A stretch of 13,273 bases of DNA from Acidifodinimicrobium sp049967035 (GCA_049967035.1 JBMFTM010000015.1:1-13273), one strand, 5' to 3'. Shown: positions 5,152-12,527, counted from the stretch's first letter. Notes: generated from the sequence alone by a model not told the origin. A program made the numbers and translations.

Positions 5152-6465
5152 ATGAGTGATGCAAAGATAGCTGTTATAGGTGGTGGCTCCACAGGTTCTG
5201 CGATCGTCCATGATTTAGCGAGTAGAGGCTTGGACGTAACCCTAATCGAGAGGGGAACGATAGGAAGTGGCACAAGCGGAAGGTTTCATGGATTGCTCCA
5301 TAGTGGCGCAAGGTACGCAGTCAACGATCCGAAAGCTGCAGAGGAGAGCATTCTAGACAATGAAGTTATAAGCAAAATAGCACCTCACTGTGTTGAAGAT
5401 ACAGGCGGCGTTTTTATGGCCCTGAAGGAAGATGATCAATCCTTTGCCGACAAGTTTGAGTCAGCCTGCAAGCATGCTGGTATACCGATCGAGCAAATAT
5501 CGGCAGAGAAGTTGCTTCAGGAGGAGCCATTCATAAGCAAGGATGTATCGATCGCCTTCTCAGTTCCGGATAAGACAATAAATTCATTCAGGTTCATAAC
5601 TAGTCTTCTATTAACGGCAAAGAGCGAAGGAGCAAAGATAAGACTTGGAAATGAAGTCATCGGTTTTGATGTTGAAGACAAAGCGGTGAAGGGGGTGAAG
5701 GTGAAGAATAACATAAGTGGGGAGATAGAGACATTGAAATTTGATCTTGTGATCAACGCAAGCGGCGCATGGGCCAGTAAGATACTGAGTGATTACTTGA
5801 ATATAAACAGTATAAAAATGGTTCTTTCTGCTGGGACAATGGTTGTAGTAAATAGAAGGTTCGCAAAGAGGGTTATTAATAGACTTAGGCTTCCTTCAGA
5901 CGGTGACATAGTCGTCCCATATTTCATGGAATCGATCATAGGAACGACATCTTTTATAGTCGATAATCCAGATAATTTTGAAGTTGATGAGGACGATTTC
6001 AAGTTTCTTTTAGCAGAAGGGGCAAAGTTGATCCCAGCAATTAAGGAGTATGGGATGAGCAGATACTTCGCTGGAGTAAGGCCACTTATAGCAGCAGATG
6101 AGGATACAAGTGGCGGCAGCAGATCAATAAGCAGAGATTTCAAGATATTTGACCACGGGGTTACCGACGGCATTTCAGGAATAATGACTATCGTCGGTGG
6201 AAAGCTAAGCACAGCAAGGCTGATGGGAAAACAGATATCTGATTTTGTCTGTGACAAGTTAGGAGTAAAGGCGCAGTCGAATACAGATAAGATAAAACTT
6301 CTTTGGCCTGATTTATCTGCAGATAATTTAAGTGATCTGTCGAAATCTCTATCGGTATCAGAATCTTTGCTAAAAAATATGTTGTTTGAGACAGAATCAA
6401 AAACCTATGGAGATATATATTCCCCAGTTAAAGATTTATTAGTGTCGAAGGAGTTATTCAGTTAG
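5152..6465 (+). CDS. FAD-dependent glycerol-3-phosphate dehydrogenase (GlpA-like)
   Basis: This 437-residue DAO-superfamily flavoprotein would oxidise sn-glycerol 3-phosphate to dihydroxyacetone phosphate. It opens with a dinucleotide-binding fold: IGGGSTGSAIVHDL (9-22) and the ribose-binding acid at E33. Then come the GlpA/GlpD-type SGTSGRFHGLLHSGARYAV block (39-57) and an INASGAWA segment (201-208). The C-terminal FAD contacts are FAGVRPL (307-312) and VGGKLSTAR (348-356). GlpA usually continues into a [2Fe-2S] BFD-like domain with conserved cysteines. This protein ends soon after, lacks that domain, and no glpB or glpC lies adjacent. The electron acceptor is therefore unclear. Other DAO-family substrates (for example 2-hydroxyglutarate) cannot be excluded. 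The CoxG-like gene follows after one base. Confidence 0.85.
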   Translation: MSDAKIAVIGGGSTGSAIVHDLASRGLDVTLIERGTIGSGTSGRFHGLLHSGARYAVNDPKAAEESILDNEVISKIAPHCVEDTGGVFMALKEDDQSFADKFESACKHAGIPIEQISAEKLLQEEPFISKDVSIAFSVPDKTINSFRFITSLLLTAKSEGAKIRLGNEVIGFDVEDKAVKGVKVKNNISGEIETLKFDLVINASGAWASKILSDYLNINSIKMVLSAGTMVVVNRRFAKRVINRLRLPSDGDIVVPYFMESIIGTTSFIVDNPDNFEVDEDDFKFLLAEGAKLIPAIKEYGMSRYFAGVRPLIAADEDTSGGSRSISRDFKIFDHGVTDGISGIMTIVGGKLSTARLMGKQISDFVCDKLGVKAQSNTDKIKLLWPDLSADNLSDLSKSLSVSESLLKNMLFETESKTYGDIYSPVKDLLVSKELFS

Positions 6466-6466
6466 T

Positions 6467-6943
6467 ATGGAATTGAGTGGTAGTTTTAGCGCAAATGTAA
6501 GTAAGGATAAGGTAGTGCAGTTATTATCTAATCCTAATGAATTCTCAAAGTGTGTCCCGAATGTGTCTGAGATCAGTGTAAACGGGAGCAATTTTGACCT
6601 GAGGTTTAAGATAGATGCATCTAAATACACCGGTAAGTTTTTGGGCGCATCTTATCTGTCGAACATAAATGTTAAGTTCTCTGGTAACATAGCATACTCC
6701 CCATCTGATTCAACCATATCTATCAGCGGAGGTGGATCAGCAGTGGGTGTAAAATTTTCGATAAATATCTCCTTAGTTCTCTCTGGAGATAATAACATAA
6801 CTAAGGCAGATTGGAAATCCGATGTAAACGTAGGCGGATTCGCTAAGCTGTTTGGGGAGTCTATGATGAACCAAGCTATGAGTGAGAATGTGGATCAGAT
6901 AATATCATGTATAAAGAAGAGGCTTGAGGGGAGTATATCCTGA
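6467..6943 (+). CDS. CoxG-like SRPBCC-family protein
   Basis: This 158-residue protein has the CoxG/START-like pattern: MELSGSFSANVSKDKVVQLLSNPNEFSKCVPNV at the N-terminus, where CoxG proteins read W-x-L-x-D-P-x-x-L-x-x-C-x-P-G. It ends in a long C-terminal helix. The central part is a run of alternating strands (KYTGKFLGASYLSNINVKFSG..., TISISGGGSAVGVKFSINISLVL). There is no C-terminal membrane helix. CoxG helps recruit CO dehydrogenase to the membrane in carboxydotrophs, but no cox genes are here. The ATG begins one base after the upstream TAG, so it is co-translated with the GlpA-like dehydrogenase, and a lipid-binding or membrane-recruiting role for that enzyme is plausible. Confidence 0.82.
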   Translation: MELSGSFSANVSKDKVVQLLSNPNEFSKCVPNVSEISVNGSNFDLRFKIDASKYTGKFLGASYLSNINVKFSGNIAYSPSDSTISISGGGSAVGVKFSINISLVLSGDNNITKADWKSDVNVGGFAKLFGESMMNQAMSENVDQIISCIKKRLEGSIS

Positions 6944-7052
6944 TACTGTTGTTAAAGAAGTACTGTCACATTTTAAACTTTGAATACTACACTTAAATTT
7001 GCTATAGTTTTATCTCTGACCTTCTTATAAATCTCTTTTCTATCAGCCAAAC

Positions 7053-7141
7053 AGGGCCCACCAGGATTTGAACCCGGGTTAAATGGTTACTCCTGGCGGC
7101 ATTCGAAGCCATCTGTCCTATCCAGACTAGACTATGGGCCC
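7053..7141 (-). tRNA. tRNA-Arg (TCG anticodon) with a 15-base intron
   Basis: On the minus strand the acceptor pairs GGGCCCA (7141-7135) with TGGGCCC (7060-7054). The D stem is GTCT/GGAC, the T stem is CCGGG/CCTGG with loop TTCAAAT, and the variable loop is four bases. An anticodon stem forms only if an intron is removed: GATGG (7113-7109) pairs with CCATT (7086-7082), giving loop CTTCGAA with anticodon TCG (7106-7104), which reads CGA arginine codons. CCA is not encoded. The base at the discriminator position reads T, which is unusual for arginine tRNAs (A or G are common). The spliced length is 74 bases including the discriminator. A back-to-back promoter region separates it from the ferredoxin gene. 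Confidence 0.93.
7088..7102 (-). other. tRNA-Arg intron at canonical position 37/38, with bulge-helix-bulge motif
   Basis: The exon-intron boundaries lie in two 3-base bulges, GA|A (7104-7102) and TA|A (7089-7087). They are separated by a 4-bp helix, CTTC (7108-7105) with GGAG (7093-7090), containing one T-G pair. The anticodon stem forms the outer helix. The inner helix is only two base pairs (TG/CA) closing a CCGC loop. This is the standard substrate of the archaeal splicing endonuclease. The intron of 15 bases is near the short end of what is common. Confidence 0.88.
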
Positions 7142-7145
7142 CTCC

Positions 7146-7166
7146 GATGCATCAAAAAGATGCATC
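7146..7166. repeat. Two GATGCATC palindromes separated by AAAAA
   Basis: GATGCATC occurs at 7146-7153 and 7159-7166. Each copy is itself a perfect palindrome, so the pair is both a direct and an inverted repeat. It could fold as an 8-bp stem with a 5-base loop. It lies immediately upstream of the tRNA gene, where it would form a hairpin in the precursor leader, or it could be a protein-binding site between two promoters. Confidence 0.7.
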
Positions 7167-7174
7167 ATTACAAT

Positions 7175-7183
7175 GATATTTAC
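7175..7183 (-). promoter_or_regulatory. Probable TATA box for tRNA-Arg
   Basis: GTAAATATC on the minus strand would place the transcription start near 7150, about ten bases before the mature tRNA 5' end. The assignment rests on spacing. Confidence 0.45.
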
Positions 7184-7190
7184 GTCTAAA

Positions 7191-7198
7191 TATTTAAA
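7191..7198 (+). promoter_or_regulatory. TATA box for the ferredoxin gene
   Basis: TATTTAAA is centred about 27 bases before the ATG at 7222 and only a few bases before the ATG at 7201. It therefore decides the start codon in favour of 7222 and predicts a leaderless mRNA. Confidence 0.7.
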
Positions 7199-7221
7199 GG
7201 ATGATAGACTTTAACTATAAA

Positions 7222-7650
7222 ATGGTTAGAGAAGTAGATTATAATCCAAAGCCCATAGATGAGGGGTTTCTGCAGGAGCCAGATCAATACCCCATAACTG
7301 GTGAGCACAATGGGCATAAAGTATTCGCTGAGGGGAAGGTTAGGCAGGACGCAGACGGAAAGCCTTACCCCACAAAATTGGGAATACATGGAAGTCAGGT
7401 GTCTGTTGATTGGGAAGCATGTCTAGCAGATGGTGTCTGTATGGATGTTTGCCCAGTGGATGTATTTGAATGGTTTTTGAACCCAGGAAAGAAAGGGACT
7501 GGAAAAGACAAGATAATTCAGAAAGGCACAGACGAGTGGAATAAATATAGAACAGACAAGTCGGACCCAGTACGGGAGAGCGATTGTATATTCTGTATGG
7601 CGTGTCAGCAGTCTTGTCCTACACATGCCATAAAAATAACTTCGCCATAA
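7222..7650 (+). CDS. Zinc-containing dicluster ferredoxin (Thermoplasma/Sulfolobus type)
   Basis: This 142-residue protein is an electron carrier for 2-oxoacid:ferredoxin oxidoreductases and related enzymes. The N-terminal extension carries the zinc-site histidines of this group (ITGEHNGHK, then LGIHG); the fourth ligand is an aspartate near the cluster domain. Two cluster motifs follow: CLADGVCMDVCPVD, where an aspartate replaces the second cysteine and so suggests a [3Fe-4S] site, and CIFCMACQQSCP for a [4Fe-4S] cluster. The insertion between them (FLNPGKKGTGKD...WNKYRTDKSDPVRESDC) is nearly that of Thermoplasma ferredoxin. I chose the ATG at 7222 (MVREVDYNPKPIDEG) because the TATA box leaves no room for 7201 and related ferredoxins start MVK/MVR. 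It is a monocistronic gene, with about 160 non-coding bases after it. Confidence 0.95.
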   Translation: MVREVDYNPKPIDEGFLQEPDQYPITGEHNGHKVFAEGKVRQDADGKPYPTKLGIHGSQVSVDWEACLADGVCMDVCPVDVFEWFLNPGKKGTGKDKIIQKGTDEWNKYRTDKSDPVRESDCIFCMACQQSCPTHAIKITSP

Positions 7651-7812
7651 AAGCTTTATTGATCCACTGAAAATCCAAATAGGATACTAGAGAGTATAGA
7701 TATCTCATTAGTAGACGTAGAAAAATGTATCCTGTTGTTCTCTGGCGATAATTATAATCGGCTTTCTCAAAAGTGATTTTTAGAATTTGGGAGATTGTTT
7801 TATATTATATTC

Positions 7813-8424
7813 TCAGATTTCGATTATTTTTCCTTTAGGTCCTACATTTATCACCTCAGTCTTATTGAGTTTATCTTCAAGCCCAAATGTCTCATGCACG
7901 TGACCGCATATGCACTTATCTGGCTTCAATGTTTCTATTAACTCTCTAACTGCTGGGCTACCTATATTGATATCCTTGCCGACCTTGTCAAGTTTTGTTT
8001 TATAGGGCGGGACATGAACTATCATCACCTTTCTCTTTGAATTTTTCACGTACTTGTATGAATCCAAAACCCTATTTTTTATCTCATCCTCAGTTATCTC
8101 ATTCGGCCCTATGTTCCCAAGTCCACACCCAAAGAAACCTACGTCACCTACTCTGAATGCGTAACTGTGAAGATCATAAATCATATCTGGGTACCGTTTT
8201 TTCAAGAAGAAAATATCCGCTTCACTGTCATGGTTCCCAGGTATAACAGCTATTTTCTTTTTCAAATCTGTGAAAGGTGCAAGCAACCCCTCTAAGCCAC
8301 TGCCAAAAATGGTTAGATCTCCTGCAAGGACTATTAAATCTGGCTTCTCTCTCTTTGCCTTCTCAGCCAACTTCTCCGCAGCTTTTATATCCCCATGCAG
8401 ATCGGAAGCCGCTAATATTCTCAT
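7813..8424 (-). CDS. Calcineurin-like metallophosphoesterase
   Basis: The 203-residue protein carries the complete metallophosphoesterase signature in order: DLHGD (8-12), GDL (35-37), GNHD (63-66), the VHVPP segment, and GHVHE near the C-terminus. These supply the di-metal centre of the archaeal YfcE/Icc-like family. Substrate cannot be read from sequence; relatives hydrolyse phosphodiesters or nucleotides. The frame continues upstream to 8493, but residues added there (beginning MVLKREAPCRS) belong to an IS605-like end and not to this family. The ATG at 8424 (MRILAASDLHGD) places the first strand exactly where the family starts. It is oriented with hel308 upstream, 158 bases apart, and converges on the ferredoxin gene. 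Confidence 0.9.
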   Translation of the reverse strand: MRILAASDLHGDIKAAEKLAEKAKREKPDLIVLAGDLTIFGSGLEGLLAPFTDLKKKIAVIPGNHDSEADIFFLKKRYPDMIYDLHSYAFRVGDVGFFGCGLGNIGPNEITEDEIKNRVLDSYKYVKNSKRKVMIVHVPPYKTKLDKVGKDINIGSPAVRELIETLKPDKCICGHVHETFGLEDKLNKTEVINVGPKGKIIEI

Positions 8425-8447
8425 TTTATTTAGGAGAGCACCGCTAT

Positions 8448-8496
8448 GTGAACTACCCAAGCTTCTGCATGGGGCTTCTCGCTTCAACACCATATT
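8448..8496 (-). mobile_element. Solo IS200/IS605-type right-end remnant (TnpB tail plus terminal hairpin)
   Basis: On the minus strand this reads as a short coding tail (LKREAPCRSLG) that resembles C-termini of TnpB proteins. It overlaps a GAAGCCCC ... GGGTAGTTCAC structure typical of right ends of IS605-group elements. CCCA (8456-8459) pairs with TGGG (8470-8473), and an inner GC/GC pair closes a TTCT loop. No transposase or left end is present; the next bases upstream are AT-rich non-coding sequence. If correct it is a leftover or a non-autonomous element of the PATE kind. Identification is from pattern memory, without a search. Confidence 0.5.
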
Positions 8497-8514
8497 TTTG
8501 TTTTGTCATTTCTT

Positions 8515-8524
8515 ACATAAATAC
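8515..8524 (-). promoter_or_regulatory. Possible TATA box for the metallophosphoesterase gene
   Basis: The minus-strand AGTATTTATG is the best TATA-like match upstream of the gene, but lies about 95 bases before the ATG. The IS605-like sequence is between them. Another TATA-like stretch closer to the ATG (CCTAAATAA) is too near to serve. Confidence 0.3.
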
Positions 8525-8582
8525 TATCCTTACCGCGCCTTTTATCCCCCCATCTCACGAAATAGGATTATCGGCGGATTAG

Positions 8583-10697
8583 TTAAATATCTTTAAGCGT
8601 CTTCTCTTTATTATCCTTAGCCAAATACTCTTTTAGCTTTTCTGCGACACCCTTGCCGAGTATTCTAGACAGTGTTTCAATGTTTGCTTCTTTTATGCTA
8701 TTAACAGTCTTAAAACCATTTGAATACAACCTTCTCGCTCTCACCCTGCCTATATTCGGAAGTTTTACAAGCGGCAATAATTCTTCTTTTACCCCCTCTA
8801 CTATCCGCGTTTCTAATTTTATGAAGTAATTTGTGTTGCAGTTATTGAACCTCACAACCTCCTTTAGGCTGTAGGCCATCCACCTTATAGTCTGTATTGT
8901 GTTGTAAAGCTCTCCCGGCGACAACCCATAGGTCTCCTCTATATATCTTTCGGTTTTCTCATTTATCCAGTCTTGAAGTATGTGAGCTAGCTTAAGTTGG
9001 GAGACATATCTATCATAGTCAACTAGGTCTTGTTCTGCAATAAGATCGTTCTCTGCGCTCTCCTCCTCATAGTCTTCATATTCAGACATTTTTAAGTTCA
9101 TCATAGGCACATCCTTGCTCACAGATAGGAGATGCAGTATTGGAATCTCATCTATTTCTGCATCATCAGTTAATCTTTCAGCGAATCTCTGAAATATTAT
9201 GCCGGTTGACGGGCTCAGATAAAGCGCATTTATAAGTCTTCCAAGTCTGGTTGCTTGGAGATTTTTAGTGTCTATAAGATTATATTCTGAGAGCTTTTGT
9301 ATTGCAGTACCTACCTTTTCATTAAGTTCCTCGCCAAGAAAACCTGTGAACGTCTTAGCAAAAAAGGATAAAATCTTATCCTTATCATTGTATATGTTCA
9401 TGCAGCTCAGGGCCAATACAAACCTAGCTACATCCTCAGGGTCTCTGAGCGAAGGTATAACTGGCTCTAATTCACCATCTATATACTTCTCCTTTATAAA
9501 ATCGAATTCTCTTTCAGTCCTGGATATTACTATGGCTGTGCCTTCTTTATCATATGTAGGCCTCCCAGCTCTACCCATCATCTGGTCAACTTCCATCTTA
9601 GATATAGGCGCAGACCCATTCTCTGAGAATCTGTAGATCGAAGATATAACTATAGTATTAGCAGGCATGTTTACTCCCATAGCCAGAGTGGGAGTGGCGC
9701 ATATGAACCTTATGGGTCCACTCTTGAAATTATCCTCTATTATTTTTCTTTGCTTGTTAAGGAGCCCAGCATGGTGAAAAGCCACACCCCTGCTTACAAG
9801 GTCTGCTTCTTCCTCGCACTGGGAAGTTGGATAGTCTAAGACGTGGAGTATTTCGTTTGAGACCCTCCTGAGAGAATCCTTATCACCTCTATCAAGTTTG
9901 GGTGAAAGTAGATCTGCTATGATTTTAGCTGATGATACTGCATTCCTCTTCGTCATTGCGAATATTATTGCTTTCTTGTTTTCATGTATCAGCCATGAAA
10001 CTATGTTTGAAAGCGGATCACTGGATATGACATTCAGCTTTATTTTTTCGTCCCCTCTAAGCTCCCCATTCAAATATATCTCCTTCCTAACTTTGACTGG
10101 TCTGAAGTCACTCTTTACAAGCTCTGCGCTCATCCATCTAGCAAGTTCTTCTGCATTCTCTATAGTTGCGCTAAGTGCTATCACCTGTGCGTTTGTGAAG
10201 AGTTCTCTATTCAATGTTATCAGGAATTCAAGCGTCGGCCCTCTGCCTTTATCGGCCAATAGATGGATCTCATCATAAACTACGCAGCCTATATTGTAGA
10301 ATGAGTTTAGTGAGTTTCTAAGCATGCTGTCAAATTTTTCTGTTGAGGCGAAGATGAAATCATACTGGCTCAGTTTCCAGTCAGATTCGGTGTAATCACC
10401 TATGAATAGGCCGCATTTAGCATATGGATGATTTATTTTAAACTCCTCATATTTTTCCGTAGCTATTGCCCTCATAGGTGCGATATACACCGCCTTCTTT
10501 TTCTCTTTGAATGCTTTGAGCATCGCAAGTTCTCCTATTAATGTCTTCCCCGATGCAGTTGGGGAGGATACAACTATATTTTTTCCATCGAGTAAGCCAG
10601 ATTTTATTGCAAGTTCTTGTGGCGGCGTGAGCTTGTTTATCCTCTTATCAAGTATCTCCTTAGCCCATTCAGGCATTGAAAATTCACTATCTTCCAT
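8583..10697 (-). CDS. hel308: Hel308-type superfamily 2 DNA helicase
   Basis: The 704-residue protein is a 3'-5' DNA helicase/translocase acting on stalled forks and recombination intermediates. Motifs appear in order: a Q-motif-like LTPPQELAI (23-31), Walker A PTASGKT (46-52), APMRAIA (73-79), DEIH (142-145), SAT (176-178), the CATPTLAMGVNMPA block (333-346) and motif VI QMMGRAGRP (372-380). After the winged-helix and ratchet domains, a C-terminal helix-hairpin-helix (LVKLPNIGRVRARRLYSNGF, roughly 643-662) gives the autoinhibitory/DNA-binding domain V. Length is normal for Hel308. The ATG at 10697 gives MEDSEFSMPEW, with a TATA-like TTTTTAAAC about 35 bases upstream. It is divergent from the glycosyltransferase gene. 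Confidence 0.93.
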   Translation of the reverse strand: MEDSEFSMPEWAKEILDKRINKLTPPQELAIKSGLLDGKNIVVSSPTASGKTLIGELAMLKAFKEKKKAVYIAPMRAIATEKYEEFKINHPYAKCGLFIGDYTESDWKLSQYDFIFASTEKFDSMLRNSLNSFYNIGCVVYDEIHLLADKGRGPTLEFLITLNRELFTNAQVIALSATIENAEELARWMSAELVKSDFRPVKVRKEIYLNGELRGDEKIKLNVISSDPLSNIVSWLIHENKKAIIFAMTKRNAVSSAKIIADLLSPKLDRGDKDSLRRVSNEILHVLDYPTSQCEEEADLVSRGVAFHHAGLLNKQRKIIEDNFKSGPIRFICATPTLAMGVNMPANTIVISSIYRFSENGSAPISKMEVDQMMGRAGRPTYDKEGTAIVISRTEREFDFIKEKYIDGELEPVIPSLRDPEDVARFVLALSCMNIYNDKDKILSFFAKTFTGFLGEELNEKVGTAIQKLSEYNLIDTKNLQATRLGRLINALYLSPSTGIIFQRFAERLTDDAEIDEIPILHLLSVSKDVPMMNLKMSEYEDYEEESAENDLIAEQDLVDYDRYVSQLKLAHILQDWINEKTERYIEETYGLSPGELYNTIQTIRWMAYSLKEVVRFNNCNTNYFIKLETRIVEGVKEELLPLVKLPNIGRVRARRLYSNGFKTVNSIKEANIETLSRILGKGVAEKLKEYLAKDNKEKTLKDI

Positions 10698-10728
10698 CGT
10701 AAAAACTATTAATAGGACGGGCTCATTG

Positions 10729-10740
10729 TTTAAAAATATA
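10729..10740. promoter_or_regulatory. Shared AT-rich promoter element between hel308 and glycosyltransferase
   Basis: Tttaaaaatata lies 32-43 bases upstream of hel308 and 9-20 bases before the glycosyltransferase ATG. It suits hel308 as a TATA box. For the plus gene a second element near 10706-10712 (CTATTAATA-like) may be the one used, because GGAGGGG at 10741-10747 looks like a ribosome-binding site for the ATG at 10749, though set unusually close. Confidence 0.45.
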
Positions 10741-10748
10741 GGAGGGGT

Positions 10749-11879
10749 ATGAAAATATTGATGCTAGCATGGGAGTTCCCTCCTGATATAGTAGGGGGTC
10801 TCGGCAGGCATAGCTATAATCTAGTAAAGGCATTGAGCAAACTTGGAATAAGTATAGATCTATTTCTACCAAGAGGGGAGTACACTATAATACCTGGTGT
10901 AGACTATACCATCCTCCCAGAGGAGATAAAGTTCAGTGTTTATTCTAGTATTCAGAATCTTAATATGACTTATTCAGATTTGATTGGAAGAGTCATGGCT
11001 TATGCCGATTCAGCTGCTAAAGCCGCAATCAAAAAAAACTTTGATATAATACATGCAAATGATTGGTTGACTGCTTTAGCAGGAGTGAAGATAAAGGAGC
11101 TAACTGGTAAAAAACTGATCCTGACAATCCACAGCACTGAATATACTAGAACTATAGGCCATCCTTGGAAGTTTATAGAGGACATAGAGAGGATGGCAGT
11201 TCAAAAGGCGGATATTGTTGTGACTGTGAGTGAATACTCCAAAAAAATGATCTCAGATCTTTATGGTATCCCTCCAGAAAAGATAAAGGTGATATACAAT
11301 GCTATAGATGAAAGCGAATATAATAAGCACAGGTTTAATGCAAACTCAAAGCTGGTGTTGTACGTGGGGAGACTTTCCCCTCAGAAAGGCGTGGATCATC
11401 TAATTAGAGCATTTAAAATTGTTTCGCAGAGCGATAAAGATGCGGTTTTAGGCATAGCAGGGGAAGGGCCAGAATTGGAAAAGCTTGTGGACATAAGCAT
11501 AGACTTAGATTTACAAGGTAAGGTTGTATTTTTTGGCAGGGTATCAGAGGAGGAATTGAGATTCCTATATAGCATAGCTAGCGTATTTGTCATGCCATCA
11601 GTGTCAGAGCCTTTTGGGATAACTGCTTTAGAAGCGATAGCTTCACGCGTGCCAACCATAATTTCCATAGAATCTGGCGTTTCAGAGGTTGTGAACAATA
11701 CATTTAAGGTCAATTTTTGGGACAGCAATCAAATGGCTGATATAATCTTAGGTATATTAAATTATAGCGAAGTCGGTGAAGAGTTGTCCAAGAATGCTTA
11801 CACTGAGATCAAGAAACTTACCTGGGAAAACAGCGCAAAGAAGTTCATAGATATCTATAAACAGCTAATGGCACATTAG
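10749..11879 (+). CDS. GT4-family (glycogen synthase-like) glycosyltransferase
   Basis: This 376-residue GT-B fold enzyme probably transfers a sugar from a nucleotide-sugar donor. The N-terminal acceptor domain starts MKILMLAWEFPPDIVGGLGRH (GGLGRH at 16-21), the acceptor/donor loop of glycogen-synthase-like enzymes, and contains IHANDW (101-106). The C-terminal donor domain shows YVGRLSPQKG (205-214, with the phosphate-binding Arg and Lys), AGEGPE (237-242) and the E-x7-E motif EPFGITALEA (287-296). The size fits archaeal GT4 proteins. The product could be glycogen or a surface glycan, and the neighbours do not decide. An ATG at 10761 exists but would remove the first strand, so 10749 is preferred. 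Its stop overlaps the end of the converging pilin-like gene by four bases. Confidence 0.88.
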   Translation: MKILMLAWEFPPDIVGGLGRHSYNLVKALSKLGISIDLFLPRGEYTIIPGVDYTILPEEIKFSVYSSIQNLNMTYSDLIGRVMAYADSAAKAAIKKNFDIIHANDWLTALAGVKIKELTGKKLILTIHSTEYTRTIGHPWKFIEDIERMAVQKADIVVTVSEYSKKMISDLYGIPPEKIKVIYNAIDESEYNKHRFNANSKLVLYVGRLSPQKGVDHLIRAFKIVSQSDKDAVLGIAGEGPELEKLVDISIDLDLQGKVVFFGRVSEEELRFLYSIASVFVMPSVSEPFGITALEAIASRVPTIISIESGVSEVVNNTFKVNFWDSNQMADIILGILNYSEVGEELSKNAYTEIKKLTWENSAKKFIDIYKQLMAH

Positions 11880-12502
11880 GGAATCAAGAGAGGGAAAGCT
11901 ACTTTCACCTGCGGATAATCTGTGTCTTCTGCGTAAAATGAATATTCACCAGGCTTCAGCGTTGATATTAAGCTGCCTGCGTTGTATGTGAAGGGAGACG
12001 TTAAAGAGTTGGCAACTTCGACAGCAGTTCCATTTGAGTATTCCATATAGACAGAAGCAGATGGGTAGAATCCACCACCTAGAAATGTTCCATTTACTCC
12101 GTTGCCTTTTTGATAAAAGTAAGCAGTGTAGACCTCGCCATTCGGTAGCTTGTATATCCATAGATTTGAGGTTAAAAAGTTCTCTTTTGCGCTGCTGTTC
12201 GATATAGTGGAACAAGGTATAACATAATTATCGCTTCTAACTATTACTGTATTGCCGGCTATGCTTATATTAAGCGAACCTTTATCGTACCTCTCAATTA
12301 ATGGTATATAAGTAAAAGAAGAGTTTGCGGTGGTGCTTGCAGTGTACGATATTGCATTTGAAATGTAATTACAGACATTATTGATTGTTATTTGGGTGTA
12401 GTTTGGTGTTGTAAAAGGCAGAAAGAATACTATCAAAATACGCGCTATTATTATCAATACGCTAACAGCTATCAAAAAATCTATGCTGAGCTGTCCTCTC
12501 AT
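11876..12502 (-). CDS. Pilin-like secreted protein with class III (type IV pilin) signal peptide
   Basis: The start MRGQLSIDFLIAVSVLIIIARILIVFF is a class III signal peptide: a short positive leader, cleavage expected after Gly3, the QxSx(E/D)F motif and one long hydrophobic helix. A roughly 180-residue external domain rich in Ser, Thr, Asn and Tyr follows, with several N-x-S/T sequons and two cysteines (in NNVCNY and VIPCS) that could pair. The ATG at 12502 is preferred to the TTG at 12517, because the extra residues would precede the conserved MRGQ start. The expected Glu at +5 is Asp here. It may be an archaeal pilus or surface adhesin subunit, processed by a prepilin peptidase. The external domain is not one I recognise. 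Confidence 0.75.
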   Translation of the reverse strand: MRGQLSIDFLIAVSVLIIIARILIVFFLPFTTPNYTQITINNVCNYISNAISYTASTTANSSFTYIPLIERYDKGSLNISIAGNTVIVRSDNYVIPCSTISNSSAKENFLTSNLWIYKLPNGEVYTAYFYQKGNGVNGTFLGGGFYPSASVYMEYSNGTAVEVANSLTSPFTYNAGSLISTLKPGEYSFYAEDTDYPQVKVAFPLLIP

Positions 12503-12505
12503 AAT

Positions 12506-12514
12506 GTATATAAA
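12506..12514 (+). promoter_or_regulatory. TATA box for the 12546 gene
   Basis: TATATAAAC lies just before the pilin-like gene's start codon on the other strand and about 35 bases before the ATG at 12546. This fits a short leader. Confidence 0.5.
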
Positions 12515-12527
12515 CAACCTGTCTTCT

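Noticed and set aside
5793..6257. Long minus-strand frame within the dehydrogenase
   Set aside because: It is antisense to a fully motif-supported gene and has no start signal or recognisable domain.
7053..7141. Unspliced reading as tRNA-Ser (CGA)
   Set aside because: The anticodon stem would be poor (A-C mismatch and a G-T pair), and a serine tRNA needs a long variable arm. The intron model restores a full stem and a normal 74-base tRNA.
7201..7221. Earlier ATG for the ferredoxin
   Set aside because: It lies only a few bases after the TATA box, and homologous ferredoxins start at the later methionine.
7672..7776. Short open stretch with LFSGDN resembling part of the CoxG-like protein (LVLSGDN)
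   Set aside because: It has no start codon, the resemblance covers only a few residues, and it is probably chance.
8425..8493. N-terminal extension of the metallophosphoesterase
   Set aside because: The extra residues precede a complete first strand of the family and coincide with the IS605-like end.
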